Assembly (NCBI RefSeq): GCF_004801375.1
Contig: NZ_SSNZ01000001.1
Location: forward strand, 372,001-436,000
Reading direction: 5' to 3'
Source: Flavobacterium supellecticarium
GTDB lineage: Bacteria; Bacteroidota; Bacteroidia; Flavobacteriales; Flavobacteriaceae
Length of the DNA stretch: 64,000 bases
The stretch's first letter is position 1, and each line of letters opens with the position of its first letter. Of this stretch, positions 9,902-18,800 are shown piece by piece. The notes below the pieces were generated by a model. The model made no database searches. It worked only from the letters and a program-made list of their open reading frames with translations, and was not told the DNA's origin. A program made the translations under genes and the position numbers.

Positions 9902-11293
9902 TTACAAGTCAGAAATCGTTACTTCATTTTTATAAATTCTAATATTCGCTTCAATTGATAAAAAGTCTTTTTTTATTTCATCAGCATAATATACTACTCT
10001 GTAAAGATGTTCTACTCCGTCTTGCTTGATTAGATCAGCAAACGTTTTATCAGTTTTATCAGTTTGCAATTCTAATGATACTGTTTTAATAGCTGTTTCT
10101 CCAGCAGGTAGCTCAAATTTACTTTTAAATAAATCATCTGAAAGTGTTACAGGCAGAGCTCCCTGGTTCTCGATAGAAACCACGAAAGTTAACGTGTCAT
10201 TATCTATTGTCAATTTATTGCCGAGTTCTCCACCTTCATATAGTGTTAAAACTAAAAATGGTTTTCCTTCTTCCTTCACTTTGCTCTGTCTGGGTGCTTT
10301 TTTCATTTCTAAATTATCAAATACTTGTCCAAAAGAAGGTCTGTTTTTGTCATTATATACTAATCCTTCTAGTGAACTTATTAACTCTATGCAGAAATCT
10401 GAAAAATTATTTCTTGACCATTTAATATGAATTGATTTTGTCCCTTCATTGAAATAAATGCCATAAGTTTTGGAAAAAGACAAGTTATTAGTTGATGTTG
10501 CCACTAATTTCACTCCTGCACCTTTTTCTGCTATTGTAAGAGCTCCCTCTTCAGTTAGATAAATATTCAAAGAATCTATTGGTTTAGCAATTGGCTTGTA
10601 AAGGTTGATATCAAAATTGTTTTCGGGTTGTATGTCAAATAATCTAATTAGCCCCGTAGCGGTAGGATCTCCTTCATACCGTAGTATTAGACCTCCACTA
10701 AACCCTAAAATGTCCTTGCCTTTTATTAACTCTTTAATTATTGATTCATTATTGTTGTCATTTTCCTTTAAGTCTATAAAAATTATCCCGCTACTGTAAA
10801 AAGGATTAAGTTGTGAACTAAAATCAGATGTTTGATTTAGTTTATTCAAGGCGTCAGTAATATTCGATTTGGTCAATCTTGATTTAACCTCGTAGACAGC
10901 GACAACGTGTTTTGCAGGAATAGCTCTGTATTTACCTTGCTCACTTTGATCAAAATTCCCTTCTGTCCATAAAATTGGAGCTTCAAGCTGATTGTAAATA
11001 ATTATATCATAGTGATATAATTTAAAGTTATTACCATATAAATTGGGAATGATATAACCAGATGTTACTCCATATTTTTTGGGTAAAAATTCAGATAACC
11101 ATTTTCTAAGATAAGCTTCCACTCCTAGGCCATGAGCAACTTGAATAGGTCGGTTTTCGGTTTGTTCAAGAATTTTATCTAACTCAGATAAGATATCTTT
11201 TCTATTTCTATTAAATTCTTTCCATCCATGCTGTCCAAAGCGATCTTCCATATCATATTTATATTTGATTATATTATCATTAGTGTTTTGCAA
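9902..11293 (-). CDS. DUF6602 nuclease-like protein
   Basis: The 463-residue protein opens with a DUF6602-type domain: HGLGVEAYLRKWLSEFLPKK (about 54-73), YGVTSGYIIP, then DIIIYN (Asp96) and AVYEVKSRL (Glu135, Lys137). Asp followed by Glu-x-Lys on adjacent strands is the core of PD-(D/E)XK nucleases. The C-terminal part (about 340-455) looks like an all-beta, Ig-like domain. It lies 35 bases after the DUF4365 gene. DUF6602 proteins occur in mobile and defence contexts; the exact substrate is unknown. Confidence 0.75.
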   Translation of the reverse strand: MQNTNDNIIKYKYDMEDRFGQHGWKEFNRNRKDILSELDKILEQTENRPIQVAHGLGVEAYLRKWLSEFLPKKYGVTSGYIIPNLYGNNFKLYHYDIIIYNQLEAPILWTEGNFDQSEQGKYRAIPAKHVVAVYEVKSRLTKSNITDALNKLNQTSDFSSQLNPFYSSGIIFIDLKENDNNNESIIKELIKGKDILGFSGGLILRYEGDPTATGLIRLFDIQPENNFDINLYKPIAKPIDSLNIYLTEEGALTIAEKGAGVKLVATSTNNLSFSKTYGIYFNEGTKSIHIKWSRNNFSDFCIELISSLEGLVYNDKNRPSFGQVFDNLEMKKAPRQSKVKEEGKPFLVLTLYEGGELGNKLTIDNDTLTFVVSIENQGALPVTLSDDLFKSKFELPAGETAIKTVSLELQTDKTDKTFADLIKQDGVEHLYRVVYYADEIKKDFLSIEANIRIYKNEVTISDL

Positions 11294-11328
11294 CTTAGCG
11301 AGTGTTCAGTTTGCCATTCAGAAAATCG

Positions 11329-12210
11329 TCAATCTTCTCTTATGTTGCTTACATAATTAAATACTGTGGGATTGACGATCAACCAATAATGTAATTCTCC
11401 CTGTAAAAATTGCTTTAGCTTCTTTGTTATTTCCGAAGTTAACTTTTGAAATTCACCAACCCATTCTGTTAAGTCGTGTTCGTAAAGATCATAATGATAC
11501 CCTTCTTTGAACTTCTCTCGGCTTCTTCTTTTCAGTTCACTCAATTTTGGAATAGGATTATCAATATTCAGATAAGTGCACAGAAATTTAAAATTTCTGT
11601 GCATAGCCTCAAAATAAATTAAGTCTTCATCTTCTATTCCTAAATGAAAATCTTGATTGTAATGTTCATTCTGGAAGTCGTGAAAATGTTGAAGGTTTGA
11701 AAGAAAAAATAGCAACTCATTTTCAAACTGCTGTCTATAATATTCATAGTAAAAAATGAATTTAAAAGAAAACACGCCGTCCTTTCCCTCAAACCTATTA
11801 GTTTTTTTGAATTTATAATTGAATGTTCTTTGTTCTACAAAAACACTAAAGTTTCTTTTGATATGGTAGTCAACAGAAATAAAGTATAGTTCCTTATTGT
11901 CAATATCAGCAAGGAAAATAAAAACAGGAACAGCAAATTTATACCAGTAATTAGAAGTCGCAATATCAACTCCCGTCAAGGTATAATAATCATCGGCTGT
12001 CCAAGGAATAGATTGTCTTGATTTTAGTTGAATTAAAGCAAGTTCTCCTGTTAGTTCATTGTCTTCATTTACAAGCTCTAAGTAACAATCAATTCCGTAG
12101 TCTCTCTCTGTAATATCTCGAATTATCCAATTGTCAGGGATTTTAGAAGAAAATAACTTAAAAGAAGCTGTTTCTGAAATATGTTGTGGAACTCGTTTAG
12201 GTAATTTCAT
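11329..12210 (-). CDS. DUF4365 domain protein (PD-(D/E)XK-like nuclease)
   Basis: The 293-residue protein has the DUF4365 signature near the N-terminus: TERDYGIDCYLELV (34-47) followed by GELALIQLKSR (55-65). Asp41 and the Gln61-Leu-Lys63 strand are the expected active-site positions of this nuclease superfamily. The C-terminal 150 residues are helical with many aromatics. It is separated from the HEPN-like gene upstream by only 5 bases and from DUF6602 by 35, so the three are one operon. DUF4365 domains are frequent effectors in phage-defence loci; cleavage of DNA is inferred. Confidence 0.78.
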   Translation of the reverse strand: MKLPKRVPQHISETASFKLFSSKIPDNWIIRDITERDYGIDCYLELVNEDNELTGELALIQLKSRQSIPWTADDYYTLTGVDIATSNYWYKFAVPVFIFLADIDNKELYFISVDYHIKRNFSVFVEQRTFNYKFKKTNRFEGKDGVFSFKFIFYYEYYRQQFENELLFFLSNLQHFHDFQNEHYNQDFHLGIEDEDLIYFEAMHRNFKFLCTYLNIDNPIPKLSELKRRSREKFKEGYHYDLYEHDLTEWVGEFQKLTSEITKKLKQFLQGELHYWLIVNPTVFNYVSNIRED

Positions 12211-12215
12211 TGTTG

Positions 12216-12998
12216 TTAGTGTTCATTTAAATTTTTCCGATTGTTAATTTCTTTAGCTATTCCAACAGCATTTTCTAAATATTGCATAAAATGATTGTAG
12301 TAGTTGTTTGGATCAACCACGTCAAATCCATCTCTCATACTTTTTTTAGATTTCAATATCATTGAAATGACTAATTCAACCAATTCCTTGGCGTTTTTAT
12401 GATTAAGATTAATAATATGCTTTAAATCCAGTGTTTCAGAATTTTTAAAGTGAATGATAGATTCATTTCGTATTTTTAAATGTCTTTTAAATTCTGAAAA
12501 TTCAGTTTCAAATCCAGGAATTAAATCTTTCCATTTATCGATGAGTGATTTTGAACTTACCTTCTTTTTAGACCATCCAAGAACTTTTGAACATTGAAGA
12601 TTGGCAAAATCTTCAGCTGCGGTAATACTCAACAATATGGAAATTCTAGAGGAACTTCTATGAAGACGACCTTGTTTATTTTCGTACGCTCTTTTTGCTA
12701 CAATATCAGCATACATATGAGCTTCTTCGAGTAGTTCCTTATAATTAGAATATCCACTAATTTCAATATTTGTTGAATTACTAGGGTGAATCCCATCAAA
12801 CTGTTTATGCCAGTCATCAAGTTTAAGCCAGCTTTTTAGCTGAGAGTTAAAATCCTGACTTTTACCAAGAACTTCGGATATGGATTTGTCATATTCGTAA
12901 AGAAATTCTTCTTCGGTTAACGCGCAAATATTTGACATTAGTAATTCCACTTTTTTAAATACAGACAAATCTTTACCTAAATCTTTTCTCTTGAACAT
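12216..12998 (-). CDS. HEPN-like helical protein
   Basis: This 260-residue helical protein carries RNESIIH at 177-183, matching the Rx4-6H motif of HEPN ribonuclease domains; Asn follows the Arg as in most HEPN families. A preceding helix with SITAAEDFANLQCSKVL (about 124-140) fits the HEPN four-helix core. It leads an operon with two nuclease-like proteins and a GNAT protein. It could be an RNase toxin, or a HEPN-derived binding protein that controls the partners. Family assignment is from the motif and helical pattern only. Confidence 0.6.
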   Translation of the reverse strand: MFKRKDLGKDLSVFKKVELLMSNICALTEEEFLYEYDKSISEVLGKSQDFNSQLKSWLKLDDWHKQFDGIHPSNSTNIEISGYSNYKELLEEAHMYADIVAKRAYENKQGRLHRSSSRISILLSITAAEDFANLQCSKVLGWSKKKVSSKSLIDKWKDLIPGFETEFSEFKRHLKIRNESIIHFKNSETLDLKHIINLNHKNAKELVELVISMILKSKKSMRDGFDVVDPNNYYNHFMQYLENAVGIAKEINNRKNLNEH

Positions 12999-13061
12999 TA
13001 TAAATGCTTTTTATATAATTGTATGATCTTTTAATTTGCACGAATTTCAGAAAGTAAAATA

Positions 13062-13163
13062 TCAAATACTTTTTTTGCTTAGGTTAAACAAAGAATTTAT
13101 TTTCTTTCCATGAAGAGAATTTTCCTTAATGAAAACACTGGTGTCTAGAAAAATATAATCCAT
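13062..13163 (-). pseudogene. 5' fragment of a PIN-domain (DUF4935-like) gene
   Basis: A minus-strand frame of 33 codons starts MDYIFLDTSVFIKEN, the first strand and catalytic Asp of PIN-domain ribonucleases of the DUF4935 kind, then stops after SLFNLSKKSI instead of continuing for the usual 300-plus residues. It ends about 60 bases before the HEPN-like operon start, so the operon probably replaced the rest of the gene. Just upstream a 28-codon frame (13185-13271) may be a second remnant. Confidence 0.5.
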
Positions 13164-13297
13164 GATTGCTGTGAATGAATATTGCTAAAATATTGTCTCT
13201 TGAAGTTCTGGCGTGATTTTAATATTAAATTCTAAAAATACGGAAATTTCCGTCTGAGTCAATTCAAACATATCATTAACCTCAAATGTTGTTAGAA

Positions 13298-14251
13298 TTA
13301 TTTTCGGTCAAGTATCTTGATTATTCCTCCTAACAACTTATCATTACTACTAGTATCTGCCCTATTTTTCTCAATTTCGACAGTACTCTCTCCTTTTTTC
13401 AAAACAAAATTTCTTTCAGTCATTGCAAGTTCTAACATTAAGCTCTTTACCATTTCTCTATCATCATATAATAAACTAGTTTTTATAGCAACAATCTTCA
13501 TTTCAATATTCGTCCTTTCATTGTTAAAATATTTTATGTCTTCAAGATTGTTTTTATATAACCTTAAAAAAAAGAAAGAAAATAATTCTATTAAAACACT
13601 TAAAGAAAGTCTAGGCATAAAATGATAGATATATTCTGCCGGTGTGGTATTCTGTGTTTGAACTCCCAATAATGAATATCCAAGAAAAAATATAGCCAAA
13701 AAAGTAGTTATGAAACCAATCATTAAGTTGATATACCCATATCTTGCCAATCTCGCAGTTTCTCTTTCAATTCTAAACTTTATACTTGCAAGTTCATTTT
13801 CAATCAGGTCTAACTTCGACTTCGTATAAAGTTCGTTGGAAAACTTACTACTAATTTGTTGCACTATTTTTTCTTCTGAAAGTTTGGATACTTGCTGATT
13901 AATCGAAGTTCGAATTTCCTTTTTAACTTCATCTATATTTTTGAAGTCTGCCACCTTGGAGTAAAGTTCGGTCTTAAGTAATTCAAATTTTTCGTCAATT
14001 GAAGATTTATCACTTACGTACTCATACTTTTCATCAGTAATAATGGAGCTTGGAAAAATTGCTCCTCTAACATAAAGCATAAGGAATATAGAAATTCCAC
14101 CAAGCATTAGAGTAATGGCAGATACCAAGAGAATACTTGGTTCAAAAGAAAAGAGATGGTAAAGGTCTTCTTTTATCAATAAAACCAATAGTCCGATTAA
14201 AACGTATGTAATCGAAGAAATCAACAGAACTCTGTTTTTTCTATTTCCCAT
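13298..14251 (-). CDS. Four-helix membrane protein with central coiled coil
   Basis: The 317-residue protein has two membrane segments near the start (about 8-28 and 39-61), a long charged helical region (about 75-165) likely to be coiled coil, two more membrane segments (about 173-192 and 210-228) and a helical C-terminus. I do not recognise the family. A membrane pair, coiled coil, membrane pair layout beside nuclease operons recalls membrane effectors of abortive infection, but nothing in the sequence proves this. It is monocistronic, flanked by gene fragments on both sides. Confidence 0.72.
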   Translation of the reverse strand: MGNRKNRVLLISSITYVLIGLLVLLIKEDLYHLFSFEPSILLVSAITLMLGGISIFLMLYVRGAIFPSSIITDEKYEYVSDKSSIDEKFELLKTELYSKVADFKNIDEVKKEIRTSINQQVSKLSEEKIVQQISSKFSNELYTKSKLDLIENELASIKFRIERETARLARYGYINLMIGFITTFLAIFFLGYSLLGVQTQNTTPAEYIYHFMPRLSLSVLIELFSFFFLRLYKNNLEDIKYFNNERTNIEMKIVAIKTSLLYDDREMVKSLMLELAMTERNFVLKKGESTVEIEKNRADTSSNDKLLGGIIKILDRK

Positions 14252-14401
14252 TTTTTTAAGTCGATTTGTTAGTTGTAAAGTTTAAAGTATCCCATAACAC
14301 CTTTTTTGCTTTCGGATCTATTTAAGTTCACAAAGTTTTAATTTTAATAACAAAAATAATCTTTACCTTTTCACGTCCCAATGCGTGACCCAAATGCTTT
14401 G

Positions 14402-14539
14402 TTAACAATTGCTATATTCTTTGCTGTGATCCGTTTTCTTTTTCATTTTTTCTTCTGAAAACGGCTTATCTGTTTATTCATCTTTTCCTTTGCACTGAAT
14501 GCCAAAATATTCTTTCCGTCCTACATAAATGTCAAATCC
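14402..14539 (-). pseudogene. Remnant of a restriction-endonuclease-like gene
   Basis: Read on the minus strand, this stretch encodes GFDIYVGRKEYFGIQCKGKDE, a stop, then TDKPFSEEKMKKKTDHSKEY in the same frame. Asp before a strand ending Gln-Cys-Lys-Gly is the PD-(D/E)XK core as found in REase-like domains of large defence NTPases, and the downstream TDKPFSEE block is typical of those proteins. A single nonsense codon (TAA where Tyr is expected) and missing flanks show that it is dead. Confidence 0.5.
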
Positions 14540-14597
14540 CTATTGATTATTATCGTTTCGACCAATTTATCGAAATCGGTACAATTGAAAGACAGTA

Positions 14598-14960
14598 TTA
14601 CTTTAACTCACTCACCAATTTTGAGTCGAAATCATCAACCTGAACAAGCACAGCGCGATCACCATCATTATTCCAAATTTCATGGTCTAAATTCCAATAA
14701 ACGAAATGTACCAACACACCTTCTTCACTCATTATTGATTCATTTTTACCCTTACCTGTAACAAGTACTACTACGTCTCCCTTAGAAACTTCTTTGCTAC
14801 TGAACCAGTGGACGTGCCTCTCTTTGTTCGAAACTATACCGTTTTGATAAGTATTGTCCATAATAATGAAACGATGTAAATTCGTATCTGCCAATACTTC
14901 AAGAAGTATTCCTTCTTCATTATTCGTATTTTTGAAAACATGTAATATTGAAATATCCAT
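14598..14960 (-). CDS. Small beta-rich protein of unknown function
   Basis: This 120-residue soluble protein has no signal peptide. Alternating hydrophobic strands and the segment HWFSSKEVSKGDVVVLVTGKG (split around a loop) suggest a small beta sandwich, as in stand-alone lamin-tail-like proteins of Bacteroidota; this likeness is weak. It stands alone between a nuclease remnant and the sigma-factor gene of the Sus locus. No catalytic residues can be named. Confidence 0.65.
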   Translation of the reverse strand: MDISILHVFKNTNNEEGILLEVLADTNLHRFIIMDNTYQNGIVSNKERHVHWFSSKEVSKGDVVVLVTGKGKNESIMSEEGVLVHFVYWNLDHEIWNNDGDRAVLVQVDDFDSKLVSELK

Positions 14961-15168
14961 TTTTTAGAATTTTAAACTTTAGAAATAATTTATGAACTTT
15001 AGCCAAGAAAGCATTACTTTCAACACCTCCGACTACAACAAAGTTAATTTCACTTTGACGCATAAAATTACGGAAACTGACAAACTGGTATTCAGTAGAA
15101 ATACTGAAATTCTATCCTTACAGCAAATTGTTATTTTAAAAAAATTTCATTCTAAAAAATGTAAATCC

Positions 15169-15176
15169 TAACTTTG
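15169..15176 (+). promoter_or_regulatory. -7 box of the sigma-factor gene
   Basis: TAACTTTG fits the Bacteroidetes -7 consensus TAnnTTTG and lies 24 bases before the ATG at 15200. A second match (TAATTTTG, 15190-15197) is too close to the start codon. I did not find a convincing -33 TTG. Confidence 0.4.
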
Positions 15177-15199
15177 ATATTTATAAGCCTAATTTTGAC

Positions 15200-15793
15200 A
15201 TGAAACGCCTCCAATCCATTGAAGAACTGGATCTGCTACCGAAGTTGCAGAATGGAGATCAAAATGCCTTTACTGCTCTTTACAACAAGTACAGTAATCG
15301 TATTTACAACATGTTGTTTAAACTCACTCAATCCCAGGAATTAACTGAGGAACTCTTACAGGACACATTTATTATCCTATGGAATAAAAGATCAGATATT
15401 GATCCCGATCAATCTGTAAAGAGCTGGCTACATAAGGTGGCACAGAACGAGGTTTATCAGCTTTATAGGAAAATTGCAAGAGATAGAAAGCTACAGGAAC
15501 ACGTTGTGTTAACTTTCGTTGAATCCTATTCGCATACCGAAGAAGGCATTTATTACAAGGAAAGCCAGGAGTTACTTGAGAAAGCAATGTCTCAATTATC
15601 ACCACAACGTCGGCAGGTATTTCAGTTGTGCCGTATCGATGGCCACAGTTATCAGCAGGTGGCCGAGATAATGGGCATTTCAGTATCTACCGTAAGCAAT
15701 CACTTGGTACAAGCTACCGGAATAGTACGTGACTATATCTTTAAATCAAAGGAACGAATAGCAATAATTATTGCTGTACTTCTTTGCAATTAG
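15200..15793 (+). CDS. ECF sigma factor of a SusCD-type locus
   Basis: The 197-residue product has region 2 (about 15-85: ELTEELLQDTFIILWNKRSD and SVKSWLHKVAQNEVYQLYR) and region 4 (about 130-180: LSPQRRQVFQLCRIDGHSYQ then VAEIMGISVSTVSNHLVQA). It ends in a short hydrophobic tail (IAIIIAVLLC), common in sigma factors that control SusCD loci. In the standard layout the next gene is a FecR anti-sigma factor; here FecR lies 8.3 kb downstream, beyond an inserted block, so the pair has been separated though both genes are intact. Confidence 0.92.
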   Translation: MKRLQSIEELDLLPKLQNGDQNAFTALYNKYSNRIYNMLFKLTQSQELTEELLQDTFIILWNKRSDIDPDQSVKSWLHKVAQNEVYQLYRKIARDRKLQEHVVLTFVESYSHTEEGIYYKESQELLEKAMSQLSPQRRQVFQLCRIDGHSYQQVAEIMGISVSTVSNHLVQATGIVRDYIFKSKERIAIIIAVLLCN

Positions 15794-15851
15794 TATCTCT
15801 CTTTTTTTTAAGTTTCTAATTCTTCACAATTATATTAAATATCATATTTTT

Positions 15852-15890
15852 AATGAACTACAATTTTTTCATTAAAAATTGTAGTTCATT
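15852..15890. terminator. Bidirectional terminator between sigma factor and giant MBL gene
   Basis: A perfect 17-base inverted repeat (arms 15852-15868 and 15874-15890, loop TCATT) lies between two convergent genes. The arms carry a T run on each strand, so it can end transcription from both sides. Confidence 0.8.
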
Positions 15891-15897
15891 AAGCTCA

Positions 15898-18800
15898 TTA
15901 CTCTAAATCTATATTCCAAGTATTCTTAATTTGCTCCTTAATTTTTAAGTATTCGTAAGATTCTTTACTTAAAACAAACGCAGCAAGATCAAGCCCAGCC
16001 TTCATATTATTAATCGAATTACTTCTGTCTCCTAATTGAGAGTATCCAATACCTACGTTGACATAACAACTGATCTTCATATAATCGTGAACCTTTTCAC
16101 TATTAATTATTTTATTGTACTTCTCAATTATCTCCCTAATTACCTGTATACTTGGTCTATCTTCTTCCTGAATAGAATCCATAAATACATTTGTAGTAGT
16201 TTCAGTAGTAGCCTTTTCTTTTGCACGAGGAGCTGTACTTTCCATAAAATCCATCAATGCAGTAATTTTCTTTAACTCCTTAGACCTTTCTCGTTTAGAT
16301 ATTAGTTTTTCTTGCTTTACCCTTCTAATCTTTAGTTTTGATTCTTTAAACATACTTTTAAATGACAACGATTCTTCATTAGACATGATTCTATTACCAT
16401 CTTCCTCTTTCTTCAATAGCTTATTAAGTTTATCAATTGCCTTCGTAGATTGATCCTTTACCTCGTTATCAAAAAACTCTTCATTCTTTAGATTTTTCAA
16501 TACTTTGCCGAGATCGTTCGATATCGAATTTATAGATCTTTGATCCATCTGGTTCGTGTATTTCGAAGTTTGATCACCCTCGTCTTTATCTTCGTTTACA
16601 TCGAACTCTTGGAATATATACTTTACAGACGACAATAAATCCTCATGTTTAATAATATCTCTATAATTTTGGTTCCTATCACTAGCTTTCTTAAACTCAT
16701 TTTCCAGTTCATCATAATTAGCAATCCTTATTTCCCTCATTTCTTCTTCAGAGATCTGACCATAAATGTCATCCAAATTTCCAGTGATGTCATCTTCCAT
16801 TTCTAAACTAGAATTGTCACCATACATCAACTTCTTATCGTTGAAAAAATTCTCTATCTGCTGCTTCAACATATCAGATAGCTTTCCTTCATGCTCTAGC
16901 TTGAAATCCACTTTTCGTTCTATTCCAGCAAGACGAAACTCAAAATCAAAATTGAATAATCTTTTCTTATCAGATATTGCCAATGATGCTTCAAGTTTAT
17001 GTATTAAAATCAACCAATCTATACCTTTTCCAATTGTAGCAATAACATCTGCGACTCCTTCGATTACCTCTTTGCTTAACTTTCCTGTTTTTGCAAGTAG
17101 ATCATCCGCAATTTTAAGTACAGCTAATGCGGCTTCCAAAAGTAAAATCTGAGCAGCTTTATACGACCCCAATACCCCAATCTCAACACCAACCGCCATT
17201 ATTCGAATTCCCAGTTCAACAAACCTGTAAGACTCATACCATGGATAATCAACTCTTTTTAGGTCTTCTAGTTCCCTAATTTTATCCTTGATGGAATGAG
17301 AAACATTATCTATATTCCGCTGATATTCCAATACAGTCCTTCTCGCATCCTCTAATTTCCCCCTCGCTTCTTTTATTGCTCTATTAATTCCCTCAGCCTT
17401 TTCGTAAAGCTTATTAGCTATGTACTGGGTAATATCGCCGAATCCGCTTGTTACAAATTGATAATATATCTCGAAGCTGGCCTTTTCGAGTGATTCCCAA
17501 TTGCTATTTACCATAATAGCGGATTTGAAGCCAAAAACTTCACTGTAAAGCATAAAAGAGAACTGACTGTTGGCAAAAATAATCCTTGCACCAAATTGCA
17601 TGAGTCCATCAAACAGATCTAATTTTGCTATCAATACAAAATGTCGGTTATGTTCGTAAGTTGATAACGAAAGAATTGGCCCTTTACTATTGTCATCAAC
17701 GCGAGATAAGCTCAATACATTACCAATCTTAATGGATTGCTTCATTTCATAATACAGAAACAGTCCCCCTTTAGGATTGGCGTGAAAATTCACCAATTGC
17801 TCGACTCCAAGAAACTTAATATTACCCGAAAATGCAAAACCGGTATCAAAATGCCTTCCATTCATTTCAACACCCAATGGACTTAAACATCCATAAAATG
17901 TCACATACTTCGATAATGCATATCTCTGGTCATTATTAGACGAAAAAATCTGGTATTGCCTAAATTTGTCTTCATTCTCTACCAGATATGTCCCATCTTG
18001 TATCCAAGAATAGTCCTTATAGGATTTGAGCACCAGTTCTGACTTTGCAGTGTCAGGATCTATGTTCAAAATAGATTGATATACCTCTTCCGTCACTCCC
18101 TCTCCTTCTTCGGGTTCAGGAAGTACCGCTGGTAATATTTCTATTGGGATAATACCAATCGATTTAAAGATGTCTTCCAATCCAGGGTTTAGTTCGCCCA
18201 CTATTCCTTCTGTAATATCATATAGCGTCAACCCACTAAATGTAACTGCAAGTAGCTGTTCGCTGGGCATGTTCGGGCTAATATACAAAGCAATAGATCC
18301 CGATACCTTCTTAAACATCAGATTCCCCATAAAACCTATAGCAAATGCCGGAGGCTGCAATTGCTGGTTAATGCTTATAAAAAGCTGTCCAAAGTTAAAA
18401 TCCTTAATACCGAAGACATCTTTAAATGAATCATTTGATTGACCATAGAAAGACAGTTTTCTCGTACTGACCTTTAGTCCGCCTTTGGTAGAGAAAGTCC
18501 TGTTATTTGTTATAATTTGTAAGTTGCCAGTCTCAATTCCAAAGCTGATTTCCTTATTCCTGATACTGAATTCAAGTTTATTGCGCTCAATTTTAATTGC
18601 CTCACCAATAGCAATATTCGTAATCCCAACCATGAAACTAAAACTCCCGTCCGCAATAATGATTTCCATTTTTTCCAGATCGAAATCAAAATGCTTAGTG
18701 ATGTCTGAATTCTCGGTGAATATCTGGATAAGATCGGAAAAGGAGAATTTGCTGATAGAAATCCTAATTTCTTTACTATCACGTCGGAAACTGGTAAGTA

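Noticed and set aside
10026..10430. Plus-strand frame of 134 codons inside the DUF6602 gene
   Set aside because: Antisense to a gene with clear domain features; a shadow.
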